Shown piece after piece: positions 38,007 through 46,895 of a stretch of DNA of 64,000 bases (its first letter is position 1; the number at the start of each line of letters is the position of its first letter). The translations under genes and the position numbers were made by a program. A model generated the notes under the pieces. It saw only the letters and a program-made list of their open reading frames with translations, had not been told where the DNA came from and made no database searches. This stretch comes from Candidatus Sumerlaea chitinivorans (lineage in GTDB: Bacteria > Sumerlaeota > Sumerlaeia > Sumerlaeales > Sumerlaeaceae), in contig CP030759.1 of assembly GCA_003290465.1 (NCBI GenBank), positions 3,050,572-3,114,571 of the forward strand, given 5' to 3'.

Positions 38007-39386
38007 ATGGGGATGGTGAGAAGCGTGTTCAATGCAGCGGATCGGTCATCGGTGTCACCCTTGTCAAAAGTGTCGAACAAAGCGCTTGGGCAGCTCTTGG
38101 TGGAGCGGGGTTTCATCACCGCGGAACAATGTGAGCAGGCTCTTCAGTATGCGCGCTCCAACGGCATGCGTTTGGGCGAGGCGCTGATTGCCCTCGAATT
38201 TATCACGCCAAGCCTTCTCTCCTCGGCTTTGGCCGAGCAGTTCGGGACGCTTGCCATGGTAATTGAGCCCTCGATGCTCGACATAGATCTTGTCCGCCGT
38301 TTCCCTTTGGAGTTTCTGCACAAACACAAACTCTTGCCGCTCTTGGAAATCGAATCTCAGCTCATCGTGGCCGTTGGAGACCCGAACGACACCGAGGGTC
38401 TGCGCGAGCTGAGCGCGTTCGTGCCGGGCAAGGAACTCGTAGTCCAACTGGCCGATGCTTTCCAGATCGAGAAAGCCCTCGAGTTTGCCGCCGCGCGGCT
38501 CCTTAGCGTCGAAGCACTTTCGTCTCCCCCTGAACGAGTGGATTCGGAAACCGCCGAGACCCACGAGCTTCTTGAATCGTGTTTGGAGAGAGTGTTTGAA
38601 GAACCCAACGCCGATGTGGTGTTGCGGACTTCCGGGGACCACGCGTTTGTTGTTCGCGAGAAGCTCGCCGGCGACTTGCAGCGTTTGCCGCTGCGAGTGA
38701 TTTCAGTGGATGTTGCAGGAGGCCTTGTCGAGGCTTTGCGCGCACGAACGGTCTGGTGGGGGCACCCGCTGGATGCGGTCGGGCACCTTGAGTTGCCTGT
38801 CAAGTTTCAAGGGCGAGGTTTTCGCGTTCAGGCGGCCTATCTTTTGGACGGCAACGGCGCTGTTGTGCGACTCCGAGCACTTTCGCAGAGCCCGCCCTCC
38901 CCTTGCGCGGAGCATATTTCTGTGGCGGAACGCCTCCGCTGTCCTTTGACAGTTATTCGCTATGAGGACGCCTCGCCACTTGCCCAATTCTTCTCGTCCT
39001 TGTGCAGTACACACGCTGGGGACTGCGTCGTGCTGTTCACAGATGTCGTGCGGTGCCTGTTCCCTCGCGCCATACAATTTTCTGCACTTGCGAGCGATCC
39101 AGTGGTGCTTGTGCGTCGCCTGACGCCTTCGGTTGTGGCTTTTGATGTGCTCTGCGCCCGTGAGGTCTTCGAACGGCTGCGGGCAGAGTTCCCCCGTTCC
39201 CCCCGCGTCATTCTCGCTGCGCCACTTGGCGCGGAAGACAAGTCACTTCCCACATGGATGGAGCAGTTCATCCGAGATGGGCAAGCAGCCGTCGTCCGGC
39301 TGACAGCTTCCACATGCTCTCTGGAAGTGTTGCCCCCTGCGGTTGCGGCTCAACCCGAGATTCCGGAGGAACAGCGATGGACTTAG
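38007..39386 (+). CDS. PilB/GspE-like protein with MshEN domain and degenerate ATPase
   Basis: Residues about 24-165 form an MshEN/T2SSE-N domain (LGQLLVERGFITAEQ, LGEALIALEFITPS, LLPLLEIESQLIVAVGDP), the N-terminal domain of GspE/PilB ATPases that often binds c-di-GMP. The remaining 290 residues occupy the place of the ATPase domain and keep its length and strand pattern, but where the Walker A motif should be (about residue 337) the sequence reads THAGDCVVLF, with no GxxxxGK[ST]. The Walker B/Asp box is also changed (SVVAFDVLCARE, about 375-386). It is therefore predicted to bind no ATP. The stop overlaps the start of pilT by 10 bases, so the two are probably made together. ATG 38007 and ATG 38013 are both possible starts. 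Confidence 0.75.
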   Translation: MGMVRSVFNAADRSSVSPLSKVSNKALGQLLVERGFITAEQCEQALQYARSNGMRLGEALIALEFITPSLLSSALAEQFGTLAMVIEPSMLDIDLVRRFPLEFLHKHKLLPLLEIESQLIVAVGDPNDTEGLRELSAFVPGKELVVQLADAFQIEKALEFAAARLLSVEALSSPPERVDSETAETHELLESCLERVFEEPNADVVLRTSGDHAFVVREKLAGDLQRLPLRVISVDVAGGLVEALRARTVWWGHPLDAVGHLELPVKFQGRGFRVQAAYLLDGNGAVVRLRALSQSPPSPCAEHISVAERLRCPLTVIRYEDASPLAQFFSSLCSTHAGDCVVLFTDVVRCLFPRAIQFSALASDPVVLVRRLTPSVVAFDVLCAREVFERLRAEFPRSPRVILAAPLGAEDKSLPTWMEQFIRDGQAAVVRLTASTCSLEVLPPAVAAQPEIPEEQRWT

Positions 39387-40597
39387 CGGACCTGCTCATT
39401 GATACGCGCGACAAAGGCGCTTCGGATCTTCATCTCACGGTCGGTGCACCGCCCTGCCAGCGTATCCATGGCCGGATCGTCCCGATGGAGGCTCCGATCT
39501 TGGATCGCGACATGCTCCACACGATGATCTACGATATCCTTACGGACGACCAGAAGAAGCGCCTCGAGCGGGACCTTGAGTTGGATTTTGCGCTCGAGTT
39601 CGGTGAGGCAGTGCGGTTCCGCGCCAACGTTTACTTCAACCGGAGGGGCGAAGGCGCCGTTTTCCGAGTCATCCCCACAAAGATCAAGACGCTTGATGAG
39701 CTCGGGATGCCGCCGGTCCTCAAAGAGCTTTGCCATCGCCCCCGCGGGCTCATCTTAGTGACGGGTCCGACAGGAAGCGGCAAATCCACTACGCTCGCCG
39801 CGATGATTGATTATATCAACGAGACCCGCGAAGACCATATCATTACGATTGAGGACCCGATCGAGTTTGTCCATCAGCACAAGAAGTGTCTCGTGAATCA
39901 ACGCGAGGTGGGCGTCCACACCCACAGTTTTGCCAACGCCCTACGCAGCGCGCTGCGTGAGGACCCCGATATCATTTTGGTGGGGGAGCTGCGAGATCTT
40001 GAAACCATTTCACTCGCTCTGACGGCTGCCGAGACTGGCCACTTAGTGTTTGGCACACTCCACACCAGTAGCGCACCCAAAACGGTGGACCGACTCATTG
40101 ATGTTTTCCCGCCAGAACAGCAAGAGCAGGTGCGGGTGATGTTTTCGGAGAGTGTGCAGGGCGTCATTTGTCAGACCCTGATCCCACGTTTGGATGGACG
40201 CGGCCGAGTCTGTGCAATGGAGATCATGGTGGCGACGCCCGCCGTCCGATCCCTGATCCGAGAAGCAAAAACCCATCAGCTCCCGTCCATTCTCCAAGTG
40301 AGCGCAAAATACGGCATGCAGACTCTCGATCAGGTTTTGAAGCAACTAGTGTACGAAGGGGTCATTTCCAAGGAGCAGGCCATTACGCACGCAAACAACA
40401 AATTCTTGTTCGACGCTGATGAGGGGTTTGCCCCGATTGGCCAAGCTGGAACACCGGGAGGCACAAGCACACCTTCCGCAAGCGCCACCCCAACAACATC
40501 TCGTCCCACTCCCGCAGCAGCTCGCCGCGAAAGTTCGACGCCACCACCGCCCCAAGACGAAGAAGATTGGATGAAGGTGTTCGGCAAGCGGAAGTGA
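39377..40597 (+). CDS. pilT: Type IV pilus retraction ATPase PilT
   Basis: Start 39377 has GGAGGA 6 bases upstream and gives the canonical PilT N-terminus (MDLADLLIDTRDKGASDLHL). A PAS-like N-terminal domain is followed by the ATPase core: GPTGSGKST Walker A, ITIEDPIEF Asp box, VGELRDLETISLALTAAETG Walker B region, GTLHTSSAP His box, and the retraction-linked AVRSLIREAK motif. The protein is 406 residues; PilT is usually about 345, and the difference is a Thr/Pro/Ala-rich tail ending EEDWMKVFGKRK. It powers pilus retraction by depolymerising the pilin fibre at the inner membrane. It follows the degenerate PilB-like gene and precedes a pilU-like gene. Confidence 0.92.
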   Translation: MDLADLLIDTRDKGASDLHLTVGAPPCQRIHGRIVPMEAPILDRDMLHTMIYDILTDDQKKRLERDLELDFALEFGEAVRFRANVYFNRRGEGAVFRVIPTKIKTLDELGMPPVLKELCHRPRGLILVTGPTGSGKSTTLAAMIDYINETREDHIITIEDPIEFVHQHKKCLVNQREVGVHTHSFANALRSALREDPDIILVGELRDLETISLALTAAETGHLVFGTLHTSSAPKTVDRLIDVFPPEQQEQVRVMFSESVQGVICQTLIPRLDGRGRVCAMEIMVATPAVRSLIREAKTHQLPSILQVSAKYGMQTLDQVLKQLVYEGVISKEQAITHANNKFLFDADEGFAPIGQAGTPGGTSTPSASATPTTSRPTPAAARRESSTPPPPQDEEDWMKVFGKRK

Positions 40598-40682
40598 ACG
40601 CCGCTCTCCGCCGTGATGTTCGGGCCAATGGAAATTGAGTTTTCACTGGAATGCAATAACCTTGGGTTAGAGGAGGGAACAG

Positions 40683-41762
40683 ATGACTTACCAGCTTGAA
40701 GCACTTTTGGCAGAAGTGGTGCGACACGACGCCTCGGACCTCTATCTCACTGCCGAGGCTAAACCTATGATTGCGGTCCATGGTCAACTGACTGCAATCG
40801 GTGAATTGCCTCTGACTCCTGAAGATACCGTCCGATTAGCTCAGGAGGCTATGACTCCAGAACAGTGGGACGAATTTCGTCATCGGCGAGATTTGAATTT
40901 TGCCATTAAGGTCGCAGGTCACCGCTTCCGGTTCAACGCCTACTATCAGCGCTCAACAGTGGCAATGGTAGCGCGCCTCATTCGGCAAGAAATTCGCTCT
41001 TTCGAAGAATTAGGGTTGCCGCAAGTGTTGGCCGATCTTGTGATGAGTCCGCGGGGGATTATCCTCGTCACGGGTGCGACGGGGACAGGCAAGTCCACCA
41101 CGCTTGCAACGATGATTGATTGGCGCAACCGCAACTCCTCGGGCCACATCGTCACCATTGAGGATCCAATCGAGTTTACGCATGAACACAAGGGCTGTGT
41201 GGTGAGCCAACGGGAGGTGGGCATTGATACGGAAAGTTTTCATGAGGCCTTGCGAAGCGCGTTGCGCCAAGCACCGCAAGTGATTCTTATTGGGGAGATT
41301 CGGGATACCGAAACGGCTATGTTCGCCCTCCACGCGAGCGAAACGGGGCATTTGGTGCTCTCGACTCTACATACGAACAATGCCAATCAAACCCTTGAGC
41401 GCCTCCTGAATCTATTTCCTAAAGAGCTGGAACGGCAGTTACTCACCCAGCTCTCCCTCAATCTGCGGGCGATTGTGAGCCAGCGGCTGGTACCACGCAT
41501 TGGCGGTGGACGTGTGGTGGTGGTCGAGATCCTTCTCAATACTCCGCGCGTGCAAGAACTCATTGCGCAAGGGGATGTCGAGGAGCTCAAAGGTGTGATG
41601 GCAAAAAGCGCAAAGGACGGGATGCAGACGTTCGACATGCACCTGTACGAGCTGGTCAAGGCCGGCATTGTGGAAGAGGAAGTGGCTTTGCGGTACGCAG
41701 ATTCTGCAAACGATCTTAAGCTCCGGCTACGCGGAATTGGGGGAAGTGGCTTCGGCCGGTGA
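40683..41762 (+). CDS. PilT/PilU-family twitching motility ATPase
   Basis: The 359-residue protein is a second intact retraction-type ATPase with GATGTGKST (Walker A), VTIEDPIEF, IGEIRDTETAMFALHASETG and STLHTNNANQTLERLLNLFP. The AIRNL-type region reads RVQELIAQGD, which is closer to PilU than to PilT. A GAGGAGG ribosome-binding site precedes ATG 40683. It lies 85 bases after pilT, so both are probably on one transcript. PilU usually works as an accessory of PilT in retraction; the assignment to PilU is inferred from position and the changed motif. The 3' end overlaps the 3' end of the convergent pilin open frame by 47 bases. Confidence 0.85.
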   Translation: MTYQLEALLAEVVRHDASDLYLTAEAKPMIAVHGQLTAIGELPLTPEDTVRLAQEAMTPEQWDEFRHRRDLNFAIKVAGHRFRFNAYYQRSTVAMVARLIRQEIRSFEELGLPQVLADLVMSPRGIILVTGATGTGKSTTLATMIDWRNRNSSGHIVTIEDPIEFTHEHKGCVVSQREVGIDTESFHEALRSALRQAPQVILIGEIRDTETAMFALHASETGHLVLSTLHTNNANQTLERLLNLFPKELERQLLTQLSLNLRAIVSQRLVPRIGGGRVVVVEILLNTPRVQELIAQGDVEELKGVMAKSAKDGMQTFDMHLYELVKAGIVEEEVALRYADSANDLKLRLRGIGGSGFGR

Positions 41763-42483
41763 GTGGAAGAACGGGATTCTCGCATGTAAGAGAAAAAGGA
41801 GGAGAAAGAAACATTCTTCTCTCTCCTCCTTCCCTCTCTGACTTAGCAGAGAACCACGGCCACAGGAACGTGCCCGTGACAGGGTTGACCGGCGTCCCAT
41901 CCACGTTGCGCTGGCAGCGCACGATGTTGCCCGGGCTCACCGTGCCGTTCGTGGGGTCGTAAGGAAGCAGAGTGGCTTTTGCCCCTTGGAACGGAGTTCG
42001 GTCCGGACCATAGCCATACATCGCCCACTTGCCAAGCCACGGAACGAGCGTTCCACCCCAGAAATCCCCGAGGTTCTGGACCATGCCTTCGGTCTCGTAG
42101 TAGACGTAACGTTTACCCACCTGCGTGGAATCTGGGTACGTGGCGCTTGTAAACGTGTTATTCTGGGTAACAAATGGGTCTTGGTACAGTGCGGTCACGT
42201 ACGCCACCGGCGTCGTCAGGTAGTTGGGAATGCGGGAATGGAAATGTGTTCCCCACGCATCTGCGCTCGTGTAGACCGCCGTGTCTGCCGGCGGTGGATA
42301 CTTGTTGTTGTCCACCGCGTAGGACTCGAGGGCTGTGACCAAGCTACGCATGTCCGCCTTGCACCGCGAGACCTTCGAACGGGTCTGAGCTTCTAAGAAA
42401 TTAGGGACCGCAATCGCGGCCAAAATAGCAATAATTGCGACGACGATCAGAAGCTCGATGAGAGTGAATCCCTTCTTTTGCAT
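41716..42483 (-). CDS. Type IV pilin-like protein, C-terminus doubtful
   Basis: The N-terminus MQKKGFTLIELLIVVAIIA is a class III prepilin signal with cleavage after the Gly that precedes Phe and Glu at +5; the next 30 residues are nearly identical to the pilin at 23868-24506. The head domain carries SYAVDNNKYPPP, AMYGYGPDRTP and YDPTNGTVSPGN. A perfect AAAGGAGGTGA lies before ATG 42483. The open frame does not stop where its paralogue does: it runs through a terminator hairpin (41796-41831) and 47 bases into the convergent pilU-like gene, giving an unlikely tail (SEREGGERRMFLS and on). In the adjacent frame a TAA at 41843-41845 sits just before that hairpin, so a frameshift near 41850-41950 or a lost stop is suspected. 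Confidence 0.8.
   Translation of the reverse strand: MQKKGFTLIELLIVVAIIAILAAIAVPNFLEAQTRSKVSRCKADMRSLVTALESYAVDNNKYPPPADTAVYTSADAWGTHFHSRIPNYLTTPVAYVTALYQDPFVTQNNTFTSATYPDSTQVGKRYVYYETEGMVQNLGDFWGGTLVPWLGKWAMYGYGPDRTPFQGAKATLLPYDPTNGTVSPGNIVRCQRNVDGTPVNPVTGTFLWPWFSAKSEREGGERRMFLSPPFSLTCENPVLPLTGRSHFPQFRVAGA
41796..41831 (-). terminator. Terminator for the second pilin gene
   Basis: AAGGAGGAGA at 41796-41805 pairs with TCTCCTCCTT at 41822-41831; four more pairs follow after one mismatch and the loop is 6 bases. Read on the minus strand the hairpin is followed by TTTTTCTCTT. It lies inside the annotated pilin open frame, which argues that the true stop is upstream of it. Confidence 0.65.
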
Positions 42484-42489
42484 CACGAT

Positions 42490-42500
42490 TCACCTCCTTT
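42490..42500 (-). promoter_or_regulatory. Strong Shine-Dalgarno site of the second pilin gene
   Basis: The minus strand reads AAAGGAGGTGA, fully complementary to the 16S rRNA tail, 6 bases before ATG 42483. It is the strongest ribosome-binding site I noticed in the window and fits a highly expressed structural pilin. It also decides the start in favour of ATG 42483 over the GTG at 42486. Confidence 0.8.
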
Positions 42501-42940
42501 CCCCATTTGCTTTGCTCAGGAAAATAATCGCACTCCAACCTCCCTGTGCAGAAAAATCTCTTATTTTCCTAACACCACTGTGCCTAACATCTTTCCTTTC
42601 TCAATGGCAAGAAGTTTCATCCAGAACTCAAGACGAGAATAATCCAATAATCCCTGCAGAGCTTTTTCTTACGCCCCCGTCAAATAGGCCCCGGCCGTGA
42701 TGGGTTCATCTCGCGACCCCAGTGTTGCTTATATCGCTTGGTGAGCCGCAAGGGCTCCATCCTCGCAGCAGAGACGAAACTTGCGGTCCAGCACGCCCAG
42801 CCGTCTGGTGCAAGCTTCAAACTCCGGCGGGTCCGCGATCGCGTGGGGTGGAAAAGGATGCGTCGCTACAGGAAGTTTAGCCCCAACAACTGACCTTCTA
42901 AGCATGATTCGAGTTAGCTGAACCCAGTGAGGCGCCGAGA
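42501..42940. other. Intergenic region upstream of the second pilin gene
   Basis: About 440 bases hold no credible gene; the frame at 42458-42700 (+) is an antisense shadow of the pilin start. The stretch should contain the minus-strand promoter of the pilin. On the minus strand TTGACG occurs near 42680 but no -10 box at a normal distance was seen. No clear terminator of the upstream membrane gene was found either. Confidence 0.4.
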
Positions 42941-44506
42941 TTACTTCTGTGGGACTAAGGGGGGCTGACGGTACTCTACGCGATAGAGTGTCCACACTCC
43001 ATCGTCGGCCTCGCGGTAGAGCCGGACGCCCGACGCAGCGGCCCCGGGATGAGCGCGCAGCCAATCTTCCTCTGTCTTATTGGTCACAACCCACGCAACT
43101 TCGCGTTGCGCAAAAAGCTTTTCTGCTTCGGGCAGACGTCGGTAGAAAAATGGTTCGTCTCGGTCAAAGATCGTACGGCCCTGAAAGTAGTAGGCGAATT
43201 CGGGCCCAATTTCGATCCACGCAGTGCGCGGGTTGGTATTCGCAAGCTCTGCCAGCTCCCGTGGTCGTCCGGTATTTTCTCTGAGGGCCCGAATGTGATC
43301 CTCGAGAACCACGGGCGTGTAGAGCCACTGCGTTAGACAAATCGCACTGACCAGCACAAGAAAAGCCCCCGCGCGCCCCGCCGTTGTCTTATCCACCGTT
43401 CGCTCCGAGTCGCACCACCACTCCAACCAACGGGCCAAAAGGAACGCCGTTGGTGGTAAAGCCAAAAGATTAAAGCGCTCGGAGGAATATTGCCAGAAAC
43501 TGTGGAGTACCAGAAACCCCACGACGCCACCGGTCGCGACGGCTGCGGACTTGCCCAGGTACCCGCGTCCACCAAGCAGCCATGAGGTGAATTGGAAGAT
43601 TTGCAAAACTACCAGCCCTGCGTTGAGTAGCGCACTTGGGGGATCTACTTGGCGCAGACCGTAAAATTGCATAAGTGAACCCAGAAAGCGTGTGATCGGA
43701 CTTTCCTGTGACGGACGAACAATGAGCTCGGCCGCGTAGGGGAGTGGGTGGGTGCCGGCTATGCCCCGCCAACCAAGGTACAGGCTGGGCAGAAGCACCG
43801 CAGGCACAACAAACCATAAGAACTGCCGTATGCGTGAATGAGGTGCCATCGCGCGCGGATAGGTCAACGTCGCGGTCGCTGCAAAAAGAACCCACCACGC
43901 TGCTGTAGGGCGCGTGAGAATTGCAAAACCTGCAACGATGCCAGCCAAAAGCCAGCGAAGCGCGCGACTTGGCTCGCGCATAGCCCAAACGAGCGCCGGC
44001 ACCATCCCCACACACAAGAGCGTTGCCTGCAATTCTGCGTAGGGGAGCGAGGCCCACTTCAAAAAAACGCTTGAACCGAGGGTCAGGGCGCATGTGGCCC
44101 ACGCCACCTCCTCACTGCCCCCAATGCTACGGACAGCTAGGGGAATTAGGAACAACAGGAGAAAAAGGTACACTGAGTGGAGCCCTTGCCAAACGACGTG
44201 GGGTGGTGCGAAAAGGCTCGGAAGGGCGAGAGCGAGGGGATAGCCGACGAAGAATTTATTGGGCACTCCTTGCTCAAAGCGTACAATAGGCCCCCGGCCA
44301 GCGGCCACGTTTCGCGCCATTTCCATGTAGTAGTAGGCGTCAATGGGAAACTTCGGGTAGCGGTGGGGCGTAAGCCAAACGCATAGGAGAGCCAATGTGC
44401 ACGCAAGCACCGCGATGCCCCGAATGAGTATCACGCGTGTTTGGACTCCGCGTTGCGTGGGCGGTGCGGAACCCGCCGGTGTTGTGCCATTGGATGCGTC
44501 AGTCAT
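42941..44506 (-). CDS. Polytopic membrane glycosyltransferase, GT39/ArnT-like
   Basis: About 521 residues with roughly ten hydrophobic helices (first: LIRGIAVLACTLALLCVWL). The loop after helix 1 reads FPIDAYYYMEMARNVAAGRG, matching the acidic residue and Tyr pattern of PMT/ArnT-type GT39 and related GT-C enzymes that use polyprenyl-phosphate sugars. The final 100 residues are soluble and probably periplasmic (GPEFAYYFQGRTIFDRDE). It likely transfers a sugar to lipid A, a glycan or a protein outside the inner membrane; acceptor unknown. The start is uncertain: ATG 44506 gives a plausible N-terminus, while a TTG at 44545 is also in frame; neither has a strong ribosome-binding site. Confidence 0.7.
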   Translation of the reverse strand: MTDASNGTTPAGSAPPTQRGVQTRVILIRGIAVLACTLALLCVWLTPHRYPKFPIDAYYYMEMARNVAAGRGPIVRFEQGVPNKFFVGYPLALALPSLFAPPHVVWQGLHSVYLFLLLFLIPLAVRSIGGSEEVAWATCALTLGSSVFLKWASLPYAELQATLLCVGMVPALVWAMREPSRALRWLLAGIVAGFAILTRPTAAWWVLFAATATLTYPRAMAPHSRIRQFLWFVVPAVLLPSLYLGWRGIAGTHPLPYAAELIVRPSQESPITRFLGSLMQFYGLRQVDPPSALLNAGLVVLQIFQFTSWLLGGRGYLGKSAAVATGGVVGFLVLHSFWQYSSERFNLLALPPTAFLLARWLEWWCDSERTVDKTTAGRAGAFLVLVSAICLTQWLYTPVVLEDHIRALRENTGRPRELAELANTNPRTAWIEIGPEFAYYFQGRTIFDRDEPFFYRRLPEAEKLFAQREVAWVVTNKTEEDWLRAHPGAAASGVRLYREADDGVWTLYRVEYRQPPLVPQK

Positions 44507-44820
44507 TCGCTTTTGACTTGTCTTGGGAGCACCTTCATCATGCAAGCAGAAGTTGTAGGAAGGCGAGTTGGCCTACGTCTCCGTCGCTTACCGCCCCCGC
44601 AACGCTGCGAAGCCGTTTTCCCACATTGTGAGTCAGTGAGAGGGCACGCAGTCCTACCGCTTTTTCGGTGACCACAAAAAGGGCGCAACGAGCCAGTGCC
44701 AGCACCAATGTAAGTTCTCGTTTGGGGCTATGGGGAGACGGACAGCTCGTGAAGTCACGAGAGTTTAGTTGCCCAAAAGACAGGAACAGAAATCGGTGGC
44801 ACCACTGGCAGAAAGAAAAG

Positions 44821-44897
44821 TGGTAGCGACGAGTGGACTCGAACCACTGACCTAGGGATTATGAGACCCTCGCTCTAACCACCTGAGCTACGTCGCC
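44821..44897 (-). tRNA. Elongator tRNA-Met (CAT)
   Basis: Folds as a full cloverleaf on the minus strand: acceptor GGCGACG with CGTCGCT (a G1-U72 wobble at the end), D-arm GCTCAGGTGGTTAGAGC, anticodon loop CTCATAA, T-arm AGTGG/CCACT with TTCGAGT, and an encoded 3' ACCA. The D-arm and the lack of three consecutive G-C pairs next to the loop make it the elongator rather than the initiator. A CAT anticodon could also be tRNA-Ile2 with lysidine; the close match to elongator Met makes that less likely. Confidence 0.85.
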
Positions 44898-44966
44898 ACC
44901 CTGTGTGCGCACTCTCGGGCTGCGTCGGTGCGTGGGGAATTGAGGCGCTTGCCTTTCAAGCCAGGT

Positions 44967-45042
<76 letters not shown>

Positions 45043-45134
45043 TCAATCCAACCTACGCTTGCGTTGCCGAACCAAGTTCATCGCTCGGCAACCATGCCCA
45101 CTGCGGTCACCGACGTCCCGCAGCGCATTGTTTA

Positions 45135-45593
45135 TTACTTTCGCTTCGTGGATTTCTTCACCTTTGTGGAAGCAGAACTTTTTTGAGCAGAATTCGAGTC
45201 GGAACTCTCGGAGGGTGGCTCTGGCTCAGTTTCAACATTCCTCGCCGAGGCTGGAGAAGTTGTCTCCAGTTCGCCAATAAAGTTGCGGACGGTGGCTGAC
45301 GTCTCCTGTTCGCTGGCCAAGTAGATTACCTTTTCGCCGGGGCGCACCATGCCGTAATATTCTCGGAGCTGCCGCTCCATTTCTACCCCACTGAATTCAA
45401 GGCTTTTGCGTTGGCGTTCCAAGAGGCGGATGCGTTCTTCCAGCATCTCCACTTGTTCGCGCTCACGGTTGCGCTCCTGATAAGCTTGCAAGAGTTCTTG
45501 GAGCGAGCGGAGGCTTAGCAGCACCCATGCGAGAACCGCGGCTACAAGCAGGAGCAGCACTTTGAAAAAAGTAAATCGCTTCTTCCCCGCCAT
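45135..45593 (-). CDS. FtsB/DivIC-like septum formation protein
   Basis: The 152-residue protein has a short basic N-terminus, one membrane helix (FFKVLLLLVAAVLAWVLLSL, residues about 9-28), a coiled coil rich in Glu and Arg (about 30-75; NREREQVEMLEERIRLLERQ), and REYYGMVRPGEKVIYL, the conserved end of the FtsB/DivIC family. The tail after residue 100 is Ser/Glu/Lys-rich and disordered. Such proteins bridge FtsL and FtsQ in the divisome at midcell. The upstream ribosome-binding site (AGGTGC) is weak. It lies between the tRNAs and a PilT-family gene on the same strand. Confidence 0.8.
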   Translation of the reverse strand: MAGKKRFTFFKVLLLLVAAVLAWVLLSLRSLQELLQAYQERNREREQVEMLEERIRLLERQRKSLEFSGVEMERQLREYYGMVRPGEKVIYLASEQETSATVRNFIGELETTSPASARNVETEPEPPSESSDSNSAQKSSASTKVKKSTKRK

Positions 45594-45779
45594 CGCACCT
45601 ACCGTGGTCCGCAGTCGCTTTGAGTAATGAAGCCCGCTTCTGTTCCGAACAAGAGTACATATTGGCAGCGCGTGCGATTTGTGCCAAGGTGAAATTCTCT
45701 CATTTCGTGGACACGAAACAGGTTTTGTCGCCGCCCGATTTGGACGTCTTTAATCTTCTCGTTGCACGCGCCCCGCCAG

Positions 45780-46895
45780 TTATCCGTAGATGCTGCCCAT
45801 TTCTCGGGCCTTGACCCCCGAAGCAATGCCCTCCGCCATGAGCCGGAATTCGTCCGGACTGCTTGCGTAGAGGAGAGCATCCTCCATTCGAATTTTTTTC
45901 ATGCGGTAGAGCTGCAGGAGGGATTGATTGAACGTTTGCATCCCTACATGTCCACCGGCCTCAATGTGTACCGGTAACTCGAGGGTTTTGCCTTCGTGGA
46001 GGAGCTTGCGAATCGTTGGGGTGGAGACGAGGATCTCAACCGCAGGGATTCGGCCGCGGCCCGAAGCCAAAGGCAAAAGCCGCTGGCAGATGACACCTTG
46101 CAAGCAGAGCGCCAACTCCATCCGGATTTGTGGGTGTAAGTACGCAGGGAAGTAATTGATGATGCGTTCGACCGTCTGAACGGCGTCAATCGTGTGCAAA
46201 GTCGAGAGCACGAGGTGACCCGTCTCGGCTGCCGCGATCGCCGTCGAGATGGTCTCCAAGTCGCGCATTTCGCCAATAAGAATGACGTCTGGCGATTGGC
46301 GCATCACGTGCTTGAGCGCATCGCTGAAGCTCTTGGTGTCAAAGCCCACTTCGCGCTGATTGATGATTGCCAGCTCATCCTGATGGAGGAATTCAATCGG
46401 ATCTTCGATCGTCACAATGTGGCATCGGCGGGTGTGGTTGATGTGATTGATCATCGCCGCCAAAGTGGTGGATTTGCCGCTGCCCGTCGTACCTGTCACG
46501 AGAATGAGCCCACGACGTTTCTCAGCGAGCGTGCGCACGACGGGCGGAAGGTTGAGATCATCGAAGGAAAACGTGGGGTTGGAGATGTATCGGAAAACGA
46601 GGCCCACCGAACCGCGTTGTCGGAAGATATTGACGCGAAAGCGCCCAACGCCCCGCACACCGACCGCCAAGTCCATCTCGGGAATCCGCGCAAAATATTC
46701 GGCCTGTTCGGGGGTCATGAGTTGCAATGCGATGGCCTGAGTCTCATCCATCGTCATTTCGCCGTAGTCGGTGAGCACAATTTCACCGTCAATGCGCATG
46801 GCGGGGCGCGAACCAGCTTTTAGGAACAGGTCCGAAGCGCCACGGTCCACCATTTCCTGCAGGAGGTCTTCAAGTTTTTCGACGCGTTCCACCAT
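45780..46895 (-). CDS. Third PilT-family ATPase
   Basis: The 371-residue protein has the full PilT layout: RGASDLFLKAGSRPAMRI in the N-terminal domain, GTTGSGKST Walker A, VTIEDPIEFLHQ, IGEMRDLETISTAIAAAETG and STLHTIDAVQTVERIINYFP. The region matching the retraction motif reads TIRKLLHEGK and ends in GMQTFNQSL as in PilT. GGAGGG lies before ATG 46895. It is transcribed apart from the other pilus ATPases and is probably a paralogue with its own role; such extra copies can serve a different pilus or regulate retraction. This cannot be told from sequence. Confidence 0.9.
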   Translation of the reverse strand: MVERVEKLEDLLQEMVDRGASDLFLKAGSRPAMRIDGEIVLTDYGEMTMDETQAIALQLMTPEQAEYFARIPEMDLAVGVRGVGRFRVNIFRQRGSVGLVFRYISNPTFSFDDLNLPPVVRTLAEKRRGLILVTGTTGSGKSTTLAAMINHINHTRRCHIVTIEDPIEFLHQDELAIINQREVGFDTKSFSDALKHVMRQSPDVILIGEMRDLETISTAIAAAETGHLVLSTLHTIDAVQTVERIINYFPAYLHPQIRMELALCLQGVICQRLLPLASGRGRIPAVEILVSTPTIRKLLHEGKTLELPVHIEAGGHVGMQTFNQSLLQLYRMKKIRMEDALLYASSPDEFRLMAEGIASGVKAREMGSIYG

